From Glebionis coronaria (lineage: Eukaryota > Streptophyta > Magnoliopsida > Asterales > Asteraceae), in NCBI GenBank assembly GCA_025667525.1, contig JANFOE010000190.1:1180501-1244500 (forward strand): a DNA stretch of 64,000 nt, read 5' to 3'. The first letter of the stretch is position 1. Every line of letters starts with the position of its first letter. The position numbers and the translations under genes were made by a program. The notes under the pieces were generated by a model. That model was not told the origin of the DNA and made no database searches. It saw nothing but the letters and a program-made list of their open reading frames with translations. Shown in pieces: positions 12,959-23,208 of the stretch.

Positions 12959-14410
12959 TTAGTTCATGGGGAACGTGGTGAGGGATGGAATCATCTCCTG
13001 AGAGATGTCCTCACCAAAGTACAACTTCACTCGTTGGCCATTCACCTTAAAATTAGGTCCATTAGGTTGAGCGAGCTCGAGAGTACCATATGGAAAAATT
13101 TGGGCAATGGTGAATGGGCCGGACCAACGAGATTTCAGCTTGCCCGAAAAGATTTTCAACCGAGAGTTAAAGAGTAAAACTTTGTCTCCAACATGGAACT
13201 CTCGGTTTTTAATCTTAGAGTCGTGAATGAGCTTAGTCTTCTCCTTATAGATCAAAGAATTTTCATAAGCCTCATTACGGAGTTCATTCAGCTCATTGAG
13301 TTGGATCTTGCGTAGGTCACCGGCTTTGTTGATATCAAAATTAGCCCACTTCAAGGCCCAGTAAGCCTTGTGCTCCAACTCAATGGGGAGGTGGCACGCT
13401 TTCCCGTACACGAGACGATATGGTGTACAACCAATCAGAGTCTTGTATGCGGTACGGAAAGCCCACAAAGCATCATCAAGTTTATCAGCCCATGAGGCAC
13501 GATGCTCTCCCACTGTTCTTTCCAGAATTCGCTTTAATCCTCGGTTGGATATTTCAGCCTGGCCATTAGTTTGTGGGTGGTAGGCTGTGGAAAGACGATG
13601 ATTTACACCATACTTAGCCATGACTCTTGCGAATTGGTCATTGCAAAAATGAGTCCCACGATCACTAATAATGGCACGCGGCACACCGAATCTAGCGAAT
13701 AGAGATTTCAAAAAGTTACAAACCACCCTTGCGTCATTAGTGGGTAAAGCTTTGGCTTCAACCCACTTTGAAACGTAGTCAATGGCAACAAGGATGTATG
13801 TGTTTCCTTTAGAAGAAGGGAATGGCCCCATAAAGTCGATACCCCAAACATCAAAGATTTCATATTCTTGAATGAAATTCTGAGGCATCTCGTCTTTATG
13901 TGTGAGCGTGCCTTGTTTTTGGCAAACATCACATCGTTTAACCATATTGTGAGTGTCACGATATATGGAGGGCCAATAAAATCTCGAGTCAAACACTTTT
14001 TTGGCGGTGTAGTTGGGACCAAAGTGACCACCGGTGGGTCCTTTGTGGCAAGCATCAAGGATTTCTAACGCTGCCGGTCCATCAACACATCGGCGAATAA
14101 TCAAATCGGCACATTTTTTGAATAGGTAAGGGTCGTCCCAAAAGTAAGTCTTAATGTCGGTGAAGAACTTTTTCTTTTGTTGGGACGTCAACCCTTCCTT
14201 GAGAATTCCACCCGCCAAGTAGTTTGCAAAGTCCGCAAACCACGGGGTTTCATCAGAATTCGAGTTTATAGACATTAAGGTCTCCAAGGGAAAAGAATCA
14301 TTGATTTCTTTGTTCGGATGATCCCCTTGGTAAGGATCCTCAAGTCTGCTGAGATGATCCGCGGCTAGGTTTTCAGCTCCTTTTTTATCGCGAATTTCGA
14401 TTTTAAATTC
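12959..14410 (-). CDS. Ath1 pol C-terminal part: integrase
   Basis: Catalyses insertion of the element cDNA into host DNA. Counting from the Met at 14287 (442 residues): zinc finger H81, H88, C119, C122 with [13 protein letters not shown]; core acidic triad D151 (WGIDFMGPF), D209 (ISDRGTHF) and E245 (GQAEISNRG). A basic C-terminal region includes [20 protein letters not shown] and ends FPMN before TAA at 12959. No chromodomain is evident. The frame is continuous upstream to 14410, where an in-frame TAG (14411-14413) separates it from RNase H. In Ath2 the same codon is CAA, so the stop is a secondary change and 14287 is unlikely to be a natural start. All catalytic residues are present. Confidence 0.93.
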   Translation of the reverse strand, partial: EFKIEIRDKKGAENLAADHLSRLEDPYQGDHPNKEINDSFPLETLMSINSNSDETPWFADFANYLAGGILKEGLTSQQKKKFFTDIKTYFWDDPYLFKKCADLIIRRCVDGPAALEILDACHKGPTGGHFGPNYTAKKVFDSRFYWPSIYRDTHNMVKRCDVCQKQGTLTHKDEMPQNFIQEYEIFDVWGIDFMGPFPSSKGNTYILVAIDYVSKWVEAKALPTNDARVVCNFLKSLFARFGVPRAIISDRGTHFCNDQFARVMAKYGVNHRLSTAYHPQTNGQAEISNRGLKRILERTVGEHRASWADKLDDALWAFRTAYKTLIGCTPYRLVYGKACHLPIELEHKAYWALKWANFDINKAGDLRKIQLNELNELRNEAYENSLIYKEKTKLIHDSKIKNREFHVGDKVLLFNSRLKIFSGKLKSRWSGPFTIAQIFPYGTLELAQPNGPNFKVNGQRVKLYFGEDISQEMIPSLTTFPMN

Positions 14411-17400
14411 CTAGAGCAGCAAAACCCAGCGAAGAAGTCTTGGTTTGGAATCTTGCTTTGTCAACAAGTACTTTAACGCGGAATGATCGGTATACACGAT
14501 TGCGGTGGAAAGGACAAGATAGGGGCGAAATTTTTCAAAGGCATAGACAACAGCTAAAAGCTCTTTTTCGGTTGTCGTATAATGCAATTGTGCCCCCGTC
14601 ATTGTCTTACTAGCGTAATGGATTGGTTGGAAGTGTTTGTTCACTCTTTGTCCCAGAACCGCTCCAATAGCAAAATCACTAGCATCGCACATCAACTCAA
14701 AGGGAAGCTCCCAATTAGGGGTAACCAAGACGGGTGCCTTGGTTAGCTTATCCTTAAGCGAGTTGAAGGCTTCAAGACACTCTTTGGAAAAGATAAAAGG
14801 AGTATCTTTTTCCAAGAGGTGGGTCATCGGGCGAGCGATTTGAGAAAAATCTTTGATGAATCGACGGTAGAAGCCCGCATGACCCAGAAAACTTCTCACA
14901 CCCTTCACGGTTGAAGGTGGAGGCAACTTGGCGATAACATCGACTTTAGCACGGTCTACTTCAAGACCGGCTTTGGAAATCTTGTGTCCTAGCACGATGC
15001 CTTCTTTTACCATGAAATGGCATTTTTCCCAATTTAGAACAAGGCGAGTGTCTTCGCACCGCTTGAGCATACGTTCCAAATTGGCAAGGCAAGAAGAGAA
15101 GGAATCCCCGAAGACCGAGAAATCATCCATGAAGACTTCCATGGTTTGTTCAACCATGTCATGGAAGATAGCTAACATGCACCTTTGGAAAGTCCCGGGG
15201 GCATTGCATAAGCCAAAAGGCATTCTTTTGTAAGCAAATGTGCCATAGGGACAAGTGAATGTAGTCTTCTCTTGATCTTGGGGATCGATGGGTATTTGGA
15301 AATAACCCGAGAAACCATCAAGAAAGCAGTAATATTCATTACCCGCTAATCGTTCAAGCATTTGGTCCATAAAAGGTAGAGGGAAATGATCCTTTCTCGT
15401 GGCATCATTGAGTTTACGGTAGTCTATACAAACTCTCCACCCAGTAACAAGACGAGTGGAAATCAACTCGTTGTGTTCATTGGGAACAACGGTTATTCCG
15501 CCCTTCTTGTGCACACAATGGATTGGACTAACCCATGGTGAATCTGAAATAGGGTAAATCATATCCGCATCAAGAAGTTTGAGAACCTCTGTTTTGATGA
15601 CTTCATGTATTTTTGGATTCACCCTTCGTTGGCTTTGAATTGTGGGCTTAAAGTCGTCCTCCATGAGAATTTTGTGTGTGCAGAAGTGAGGATCAATTCC
15701 ACGAATATCAGAAATCTTCCAAGCAATAGCCTTCTTATGATCTTTCAACACGGTGATAAGTCGGGCTTTTTCTTTTTCCTTTAGGTCCTTAGCAATGATG
15801 ACTGGCGACTTCTTCTCTTCTTCAAGGAATACATACTCGAGATGGGGCGGCAACTCCTTAAGTTCTAAATCCGGAGGATTTTCGACGGGAGGCGTATTCG
15901 AAGTCGGAGTATCGATAGCAATAACCGTGGGAGATGGAGGAGAAAGATTGTCTTGGTAGAGAAGGTTGTCAAAGAAATGCATGTCTTCATCCCCATCGGT
16001 GGGAGAATCATCAGTAGCTAAATTCACATCTCCCATGGTGTCTTCAAGATTGTTCCAAAACAAATCACTATCTCCAAATAGAGACAATGATGAATCGATA
16101 GAGGCAACGGTTTCAACATTGGGAAGAGAGGTAGGACTACTTTTACAAGCATCTTTGAAGTGTTCTTCACAAGCCTCATCCAGAACGTCAATACAATTAA
16201 CACTCTCGTTGGAATAAGGTTGTTTAGACAACTTTCCCATGTTGAAGACGATTTTATCGTCACCCACTCTCATGATAAGCTCACCGGCTTCAACATCGAT
16301 GAGAGTGCGACCGGTCCTCAGGAATGGACGACCAACAATCAGTGGTACACGAGGGTCCATCTCGTAGTCGACGACGAAGAAATCAGCAGGAAAAGTGAAT
16401 TTGTCGACTCCTACGAAGACGTCTTCGGCTATCCCCACTGGATAAGCAACCGTACGGTTGGCTAATTCCAGAGTCATTTTGGTGGGGACTAGCTCAGGGA
16501 GAGATAATTGCTTCCACACACTTAAAGGCATTAAGTTTATACTGGCACCTAGATCGGCTAGGGCCATGCAATTCTCTACTCCCGGGAAATTGCAAGGGAT
16601 TAAGAAACGACCCGGATCACCAAGCTTGGTTGGCAATTTCCTTAAGAGCACTGCGGAGCAATTCTCATTAAGTTGGGTGTTGGCAATATCGAGGAGCTTT
16701 TCCTTGTCGCTCAGAAGATCTTTAAACATTTTCGCATATTTTGGCATGTGAGCGAGAGCCTCAGCGGAGGAGATATTGAAATTCAGTTGTTTGAACATCT
16801 TAAGAAAGTTCGAAACCTGAATATCGTCCTTGCTTTTGAGCTTCTCTTTCCTCAACCTAGATGGATAAGGTATATTGGAAGAAGAGGAAGGCTTTGGGAG
16901 AATAGGATCACTCACATCCTTGGGTGGAGGAGGGGTAGAAGGAAGAGGTGGAGAAATTGGGGAAGGAGAAGGATGAGGAATAGGAGCAGGTGACTCGTTC
17001 TCCTTAGTCACAACCACCGGTGGAGGTATAGGAAGCTCGGGTTCCTTGGTACCTTTGCCACTTCGAGTGGTGATTGCTTTCATCTCCCCTCTTGGATTCG
17101 CAACGGTTTTACTCGGAAGAGTACCCGAAGAAGAGGGTTGATTACCATGGAAGAAACTAGCCATCATGTTTCTTAAGTCATTCGTTTGACTATCCATAGT
17201 GTTTTTCATATCAGCTCTCAGATCATTCCCTTGTTTCATCAGGTCTGCTTTCAAGTTGCGCACTTCCTGTTGGAGATTATCCACGATCACATCGTTAGTC
17301 CTCATGTAGGTTCCAATGTCTTGATGTGATGCGGGGGTTTGGTTGGAAGGAGCAGTGTATGCGGGTGGTTGATAAGCAGGTTGCTGGTAAACTTGGTTGT

Positions 17401-18361
17401 TTCGTTGAGGTGGTTGTTGCTGTTTGTGAGGTGGTATGTATGGTCCACGAGATTGTTGTTGTTGTTGAGGAGGTCGGTTGAGGTTTTGTTGTTGGTTTGG
17501 GTTGTTTGGGGGAAAACCAGGTGGTGAGAGGTAGTTGTTGGAGCGGTAGCTAAGCAAATTACGGTCACCTTGAGGTCTAGCTTGATAAGCAGGTTGAGGA
17601 TAGGTGCCATAAGCTGCATTCACATTCTCAGCAGGGTAGTCTTGGGTGGCGGTACAAGTGGTGTAAGAGTGAGGACCCCCGCATATCTCGCATGGTTGAC
17701 TAACAGCATTGACTTGAGCGTTTTTAGCGTTGTTTCTGTTGTTGTTGCTGACGGTGTGGGTGACAAGCGATTCAAGAAGCGTAGTGATTTTGTCAAGTCG
17801 CTTGTCGCTGTCATTAGTGCTAGCACTAGCGACATTGGTCCGAACACTCTTGGTTTGCACACGAGATTTATTCTCAATGATATCCCAAGCAGCATTGGAA
17901 GTCTTAGCCAAAAGATTACCCCCCGAGGCACTGTTTAGTGAATCTTGGTCACTCATGCTTAAACCATTGTAAAAAGTATTAATTTGATGTACTTTGGTAA
18001 AACCATGTTGTGGGCATTTTCTTAAAAGATCTTTAAAACGATCCCAAGATTCACTGAACGAGTCATCGTACTTTTGTTCAAAATTTATGATTTCATTCCG
18101 CAAAGTGGTAGTACGAGAGGGTGGGAAAAAGTAATTGATAAACTTGGTTTCCAAATCCGTCCACGAGAGAATACTCTGTGGCGGTTCCTTAGCAAGCCAA
18201 TGCCGGGCTTGTCCCTCTAAAGAAAAGGGAAAAAGTTGTAACCTGATAACCTCTTGTGGAACACCATTGAACTTGACTGTGTTAGTGAGTTGCAAGAATC
18301 TCTTGATGTGGTCGTGTGGATCATCAATGATACGTCCCAAGAATGGTTGAGCGGAGACCAT
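14411..18361 (-). CDS. Ath1 gag-pol main ORF: gag, protease, reverse transcriptase, RNase H
   Basis: 1316 codons of fused polyprotein, the usual Athila arrangement without a shift between gag and pol. Order: capsid-like gag domain near residues 5-150 (HWLAKEPPQSILSW, FFPPSRT); a short zinc knuckle CEICGGPHSYTTC near 224-236 (CX2CX3HX4C, one residue shorter than the standard knuckle); proline- and glutamine-rich linker; aspartic protease with [10 protein letters not shown] near 604; reverse transcriptase with [12 protein letters not shown] and FMDDF near 1078; RNase H with [13 protein letters not shown] near 1224. It ends at a TAG in RNase H/connection that Ath2 lacks. The first Met here is internal: the true gag start is upstream at 18636, cut off by a frameshift near 18457. 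Confidence 0.95.
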   Translation of the reverse strand: MVSAQPFLGRIIDDPHDHIKRFLQLTNTVKFNGVPQEVIRLQLFPFSLEGQARHWLAKEPPQSILSWTDLETKFINYFFPPSRTTTLRNEIINFEQKYDDSFSESWDRFKDLLRKCPQHGFTKVHQINTFYNGLSMSDQDSLNSASGGNLLAKTSNAAWDIIENKSRVQTKSVRTNVASASTNDSDKRLDKITTLLESLVTHTVSNNNRNNAKNAQVNAVSQPCEICGGPHSYTTCTATQDYPAENVNAAYGTYPQPAYQARPQGDRNLLSYRSNNYLSPPGFPPNNPNQQQNLNRPPQQQQQSRGPYIPPHKQQQPPQRNNQVYQQPAYQPPAYTAPSNQTPASHQDIGTYMRTNDVIVDNLQQEVRNLKADLMKQGNDLRADMKNTMDSQTNDLRNMMASFFHGNQPSSSGTLPSKTVANPRGEMKAITTRSGKGTKEPELPIPPPVVVTKENESPAPIPHPSPSPISPPLPSTPPPPKDVSDPILPKPSSSSNIPYPSRLRKEKLKSKDDIQVSNFLKMFKQLNFNISSAEALAHMPKYAKMFKDLLSDKEKLLDIANTQLNENCSAVLLRKLPTKLGDPGRFLIPCNFPGVENCMALADLGASINLMPLSVWKQLSLPELVPTKMTLELANRTVAYPVGIAEDVFVGVDKFTFPADFFVVDYEMDPRVPLIVGRPFLRTGRTLIDVEAGELIMRVGDDKIVFNMGKLSKQPYSNESVNCIDVLDEACEEHFKDACKSSPTSLPNVETVASIDSSLSLFGDSDLFWNNLEDTMGDVNLATDDSPTDGDEDMHFFDNLLYQDNLSPPSPTVIAIDTPTSNTPPVENPPDLELKELPPHLEYVFLEEEKKSPVIIAKDLKEKEKARLITVLKDHKKAIAWKISDIRGIDPHFCTHKILMEDDFKPTIQSQRRVNPKIHEVIKTEVLKLLDADMIYPISDSPWVSPIHCVHKKGGITVVPNEHNELISTRLVTGWRVCIDYRKLNDATRKDHFPLPFMDQMLERLAGNEYYCFLDGFSGYFQIPIDPQDQEKTTFTCPYGTFAYKRMPFGLCNAPGTFQRCMLAIFHDMVEQTMEVFMDDFSVFGDSFSSCLANLERMLKRCEDTRLVLNWEKCHFMVKEGIVLGHKISKAGLEVDRAKVDVIAKLPPPSTVKGVRSFLGHAGFYRRFIKDFSQIARPMTHLLEKDTPFIFSKECLEAFNSLKDKLTKAPVLVTPNWELPFELMCDASDFAIGAVLGQRVNKHFQPIHYASKTMTGAQLHYTTTEKELLAVVYAFEKFRPYLVLSTAIVYTDHSALKYLLTKQDSKPRLLRWVLLL

Positions 18362-18435
18362 CTGGATAAAGCCTGATTTGAGCTCAAAGTTGTTGGCGGC
18401 AATTGGTGGTAAAACAATTGGATCAGTGTTGCCAT

Positions 18436-18636
18436 CTACATGAGCTTGCAGCAGTTCATCGGGCGATTATCCGAAAGGGGCTCATTGTTGTTGTTATTGT
18501 TTATGTTGTTGAAAGGTGGGTTGTTGTTGTTATTATTGTTGTTCGGAGGTGGTATGTTATTGTTGTTTTGTACACCGGCCATGTCTAAGTTATCGAGAGG
18601 CTCTGGCTCTTGATAAGACGTTGATCGAGTGCGCAT
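18436..18636 (-). pseudogene. Ath1 gag N-terminus, out of frame
   Basis: Starts MRTRSTSYQEPEP at 18636, shared with Ath2 (42071) and closely with Ath4 (62024), which supports this start. A run of Asn codons follows. Compared with Ath2, four bases are missing near 18457, so the frame runs into a stop at 18436 and does not join the main gag-pol ORF. The CTTTTGCAG|GTGTATG sequence just upstream resembles a splice acceptor. Confidence 0.85.
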
Positions 18637-18851
18637 ACACCTGCAAAAGAACGAACAAAGAAAAACAAAGCAAAAATATTTTATTTTTTTTATGTTTTTT
18701 AATTTTTTTATTTTTTTATTTTTTTTTGTATTTTTGAAAATTTTATATTTTTTTAGGATTTTTGAAAGTTTATGTGCAAAAGTAACGTTCACGGGGAACG
18801 GATCCCAAAATCCAAGTTCTCACAAAAAACTTTTGATCTTAACGAGAAGAC
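18637..18851 (-). other. Ath1 untranslated leader
   Basis: Sequence between primer site and gag start. Contains a long A-rich/T-rich stretch (18660-18770 on the + strand is mostly T) and no gene. The layout is shared with Ath2 and Ath4. Confidence 0.8.
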
Positions 18852-18866
18852 CCGGCAGCGGCGCCA
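18852..18866 (-). promoter_or_regulatory. Ath1 primer binding site, tRNA-Asp type
   Basis: The - strand reads TGGCGCCGCTGCCGG two bases after the 5' LTR. This matches the complement of the plant tRNA-Asp 3' end except for one base and is the typical Athila primer site. Confidence 0.9.
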
Positions 18867-18868
18867 TT

Positions 18869-20580
18869 TGATACACGTTTTTCAATGGGTTCAGTTTATG
18901 TCTCTCAGAATCCTCTCGAATTGATCTAGGCTCTAAGTGGAATGATTTGTTCTTGGTTAATAAAAAAGGTGATGGTTTGTTTTATCTATTTTAAACCAAT
19001 GACTAATGACAAATAAGTGAGTGTCGAAGAGTAAAATTAAAGCTTTGAAAGATTAAACTAGATTGACAAGTTAAAAGTGAATGCTTGAAAACTTAAAGGC
19101 AAAATGAGAAAAATACTTGAACACTTAATAAAACTAACACTTAAAACTTTGTAAAATTTTAAAACTTAATCCATCGGAATATAGAATTGCAAGGCTACCG
19201 GAATGTCAAAATCATGCCCATCGGAATATAACTAAAACCAGTCCATCAGAATATTTGTCAAAACAATCCATCGGAATAATTAAAATGCAAGCTGTCGGAA
19301 TGATGGTCTATCGCAATGAAGTCGATCGGAATGTTGCTATCTAGATCGGAATGTTGTAAATGAAAATTGGCCAGAGTTTCGTCTTAAAAAGGACCTTTGT
19401 CCCGTCGGAATGTGCGATCGCAATAAGCGATCGCAATCCTGATCGGAATAAGGGGGAATTACTACCCGATCGCAAAGTAAAACCCTCTTGGGTTATTGCG
19501 ATCTAAAGAAATGAATCTGTCGGAATGTGTGTAAACCCTTGTGTTGCGATGGAAGCTCAAATCAATCCGAAAATGGTGCAAAGCCAAAACTTCAATAAGC
19601 ACGAACAATAAACTATTTTAACCGGGACTTAATCACTTCAACAAGAGTAAATTTGACAACTTTTGAAAACGTAAATCATGAACTTTATGAAAGGAACTTT
19701 TAAACGACTAAAACCTTGATGAAATCCTAAAACAATAAGCTTAAACAAGAAATAAGCCAATAAGCATGGAGAGCTTATAGCCTATTCACGCAAGACCTTA
19801 AAAAGGAACAAGAAAGATTAACTTTTGGTCACGAACTCATCCAAGAATCCAAACCGTATGGAATGAAACAATCGGATCAAGGATTTAGGAAAACTAAGAA
19901 AAGTAGAAGAAGATTAAAGAACTTAAAAGCTTAACTTGAATAAGATTAATGAGATCCAAAGTACAAAGATTAAAGAAAGCTTGAATTTAAAAGATGAAAA
20001 CAAGGAAAAATTTTAGTGAGAGAAAGTTTGGAACTTCCTCTCTCTAAAACTAGAAAAAAATGAAAAACTAAACTAAGACTAACTAAGCGTGTGAAATTTG
20101 TGAAGTAAGGGCCTTTATATAGGCGTGTGTATGGGCTTGTGAATGGGCTTTGATATCGGGCTTCTTTTCTTCTTTCTTCTTTAGTCTTCACGCCTCTTTA
20201 AATAAACGTTCCTGACTTTGGATTTTTTTAGAAGTGTCGGTGAATAATTCCAACTCGTCTTATAATCTTTTGTTTAATAGACTCGAGTTCTTCGACATAT
20301 ATGAATCTTCCATTTTTGGCTCTATTCTTCGATAAATCTTCAAATAGGCACAATGACTTCAAATCTTCTGCATCTTTGGACAATAGACTTCGTCTTGAGT
20401 CTTTTCCTTGATAAAACCCGTGCAATCCCATGTTTTCTTCAATATTCTCCCGGTTGACTCTGAGAACACAATAAACACAAAAACCACGCATAATTCCAAA
20501 CAAATGATATTAAATACGTGTTTTGGTCTCGTTTTGGCCAGAATTAAGTGGTAAAAGGATGGGTGTTTACACACCTATCA
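18869..20580 (-). repeat. Ath1 5' LTR (right copy)
   Basis: Exactly the same length as the left copy (1712 bp), with about 20 scattered differences by eye. Carries the promoter for the genomic RNA: a TATA box on the - strand at 20113-20123. Downstream of it in the sense direction lies the CGGAAT repeat array (19168-19527). Confidence 0.96.
20113..20123 (-). promoter_or_regulatory. TATA box of Ath1 5' LTR
   Basis: The - strand reads CCTATATAAAGGC about 460 bp into the LTR. The same offset carries a TATA box in Ath2 and Ath4. Confidence 0.65.
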
Positions 20581-21585
20581 GTATGCACAGGCCTTTGGCT
20601 GATATGGTGTCTAATCATGATATTTATCGTGTTGGCTTTGATTTATCGTCAAAAGTTCGAAATGCTATTGTGGAGGGTGGTTGGTCGTGGCCTTTAGAAT
20701 GGGCATCTAAATATCCTTACCTTTCGTTAGTTCCGGTTCATGTGCTTCAAACTAATCATTTGGATCGGTTACAATAGCATGATGTTTCGGGAACCCCTAA
20801 ACCTTTCTCTGTAGCTCAAGTTTAGGATTGCATTAGGCCTCGGGATGCTATTGTGGAGTGGTACAATGTTGTGTGGTTTCTAGCTGTATACCACGTCATG
20901 CGTTTCACATGTGGTTAATTGCTAAACGTCGGCTAAAAACTCAGGATATGCTCACCAATAGGATCTAAATGGAAGCACTCTTAGCTTACAATATTCACTG
21001 TGTGATGGTCCTCCGGACTCTCATGAGCATCTATCTTTTGATTGTGTCTTTTCAGCTCAGGTTTGGAATGGTTTGAAGAATGTTGCTGGCTTGACTAACG
21101 TCCTGGGAAATGTTGCTAACATCGTTGATGTTCTTATTCCTACGTCTAATCGAAGAACTGTTAGAAGCATTATTGCTAAACTGGTGATGGATGCTTGTTG
21201 TTACTTTGTTTGGCAGGAAAATAACCTTCGTATCTTCCAAAATCAGAGATAGACTTCTAATCATCTTATTGATTGTGTGAAATCTTCGATGCAGCTTAAG
21301 TTACTTTCATGCCATTTTAAGAAGTCAAAAGATGCGCTGATTTTCAAGCAGCTTTGGGAACTCCGGGGTTCTATATTTTTCCCTCTGTTATATGATTAGG
21401 GTTGTTTGATTATGGGGTGGGAAGGAAGTTTGTTTCTTCGTAGTTTTATCCATCGTGGCATGTCACATGTATTGTTTTGGTAGTTCAAGCGTAGCTTGAG
21501 GTTAATGAGACATTTCAGTCTCATTCCATTATACTCTATTGTTTTTTGGTGTAATATATTTTACCGGGGATGCTCATAATCCCTT
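20581..21585 (+). pseudogene. LINE1 part 2: ORF2 C-terminus and 3' UTR
   Basis: Continues the LINE1 frame broken at 9377: ADMVSNHDIYR, VEGGWSWPLEW, then a zf-RVT-like region in shifted frames (PRHAFH.WL near 20895, LKTQD, then DSHEH.SF near 21020). It ends FKQLWELRG.IFFPLLYD before TAG at about 21400. The 3' UTR follows, with GTTTTTTGGTGTAATATATT near 21540 and ACCGGGG. Ath2 cut the tail at 21585; its last bases resume at 43884. Multiple stops show it is dead. Confidence 0.9.
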
Positions 21586-23208
21586 TGATACAATGATTTG
21601 TTATGGGGTTCAGATTAGTTCTCGGAATCTTCTCGAATTGATCACAGCTCCAAGTGGTACTTATTGTTCTTGGTGACAAATAGGGGGTTTGGCTTTCTAT
21701 GCTACTAAAAAGATGAGTGCGTGCAGTAAATAAAGATAAACTAAAAAGCAATTAATTAAAAGCAATTAATAAAAATAAAACCTTACTTAAAATAAAACAG
21801 ATAAAAAACCTTAACTCAGAAAATCACTAATGCGGAATATCACTCTTCATTCGGAATAATTAACACAGCCTTCATTCGGAATAATTAACACAGCCTTCAT
21901 TCGGAATAATCCTTGACCCGGAATAAGAGCTTGATGCGGAATAAATATCCTTCATGCGGAATGTTTGTTCACGCGGAATAAATGGTGTTGATCCGGAATA
22001 AAATTGGTGATCCGAAATGTTGGTTGATGCGGAATAAAATGGTTGATGCGGAATAAATTGGTTGATGCGGAATAAATGGTTGATGCGGAATAAATGGTTG
22101 ATGTGGAATGTTTGAGTTGATCCGGAATAATTATTCCGGATGAGTGAACTTGATTCGAAATGAACAGAAAGGAAATTTGATCCGGAATAATGGTGCTGAT
22201 TCGGAATAATGGAGTTGATCCGGAATAACTGATTATTCCGGATGAAAGGATTTGATCCGGAATATAAAATATTTCGGATGAACAATTTTGATTCGGAATA
22301 AAAATAAACAGTGCTTGATTCGGAATATAATGACTGATCCGGCATCTGGGAAATGAAGAACAGCGAAGAACAGGGGAATACGATTTTACCAGAAATCAAC
22401 CAAGTTTTTAACCAAAACTTAAACCAAACTAAACACTAATCATTTATCAACCTTAAACATCAAATCCCAACAATAAAAACACAAAACCCAATAACTTTTA
22501 CGGATTAAAATTAACCAAATAAGAACTTTAAAACTTTGAATCAAAAAGAGAAGATGAACAAGATTAAGTGGAAGATTGTATTGAAAGATTAATGTTAAAC
22601 AAACAAAGTGAAAGATTAAAAACTTACAAGATTAAAGATTGAATCAAGAAAAATAAAATCACCAACACCTTAGTGGTGTTGGCTTCTTCCCTACGAAACA
22701 AAAAGAAAGAAAGACTGGAAACTAAAAACTAGCTCAAAAAGTGTGAAGGGGATGTCCTTATATAGTCCAAGTGGTTGGTTGGTGACTGGGCTTTCTTCTT
22801 TCTTTTCGTCTTCTCGTCTTTTCAGTAAAGTCGACGTTTTCGATTCTGATTCGGGATTTGTCGACGAATAAATTCAACTCGTCTTTTAATTTCTTCGTTT
22901 AATAGACTTGAGTTCTTTCGACATATGTAAATCTCCCGTCTTTGGTCCTTTTCTTCGATAAATCTTCAAATAGGCCCATTCACTTCAAATCCTTTGCATC
23001 TCTTGGACAGTAGACTTCGTCTTGAGTCTTTTTCTTTGATAAAACCCGTACAATCCCATGTTTTCTCCAATATCCATCCGGTTGGCTCTGAAAACACAAT
23101 AAACACAAAAACCACGCATAATTCCAAACAAATGATATTAAATACGCGTTTTGGTCTTGTTTTAGCAAGAAATAAGTGGTAAAAGGATGAGTGTTTTCAC
23201 ACCTATCA
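21586..23208 (-). repeat. Ath2 3' LTR (left copy)
   Basis: 1623 bp. TATA box on the - strand near 22758-22765. The CGGAAT repeat array spans about 21829-22345. Long open frames through this array (175 codons on the - strand) are a by-product of the repeat and have no protein family features. Confidence 0.94.

Larger units (their letters stand above)
9383..20580 (-). mobile_element. Ath1: complete Athila-like Ty3/gypsy retrotransposon (11.2 kb)
   Basis: Two LTRs of 1712 bp each flank a 7774 bp interior carrying gag-pol on the - strand. The 5 bp target duplication GTATG is visible at 9378-9382 and 20581-20585. The flanks join into one LINE1 reading frame, which proves the insertion. Primer site complementary to tRNA-Asp, gag and pol signatures and a fused gag-pol ORF place it in the Athila lineage. 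By eye about 20 mismatches separate the LTRs (roughly 1.2%), mostly transitions. Coding defects: a 4 bp deletion in gag and an amber codon between RNase H and integrase. No env-like ORF is seen. Confidence 0.97.

Noticed and set aside
16024..16465. Several frames opposite or shifted within Ath1 gag-pol, and their Ath2 counterparts at 28219-28458
   Set aside because: Shadows of the real gag-pol frame; the real one carries all catalytic motifs.
21872..22399. 175-codon frames over the Ath2 repeat array (also 42548-43075 and 42628-43068)
   Set aside because: The peptide is a translation of the CGGAAT minisatellite; open in several frames because the repeat lacks stops.
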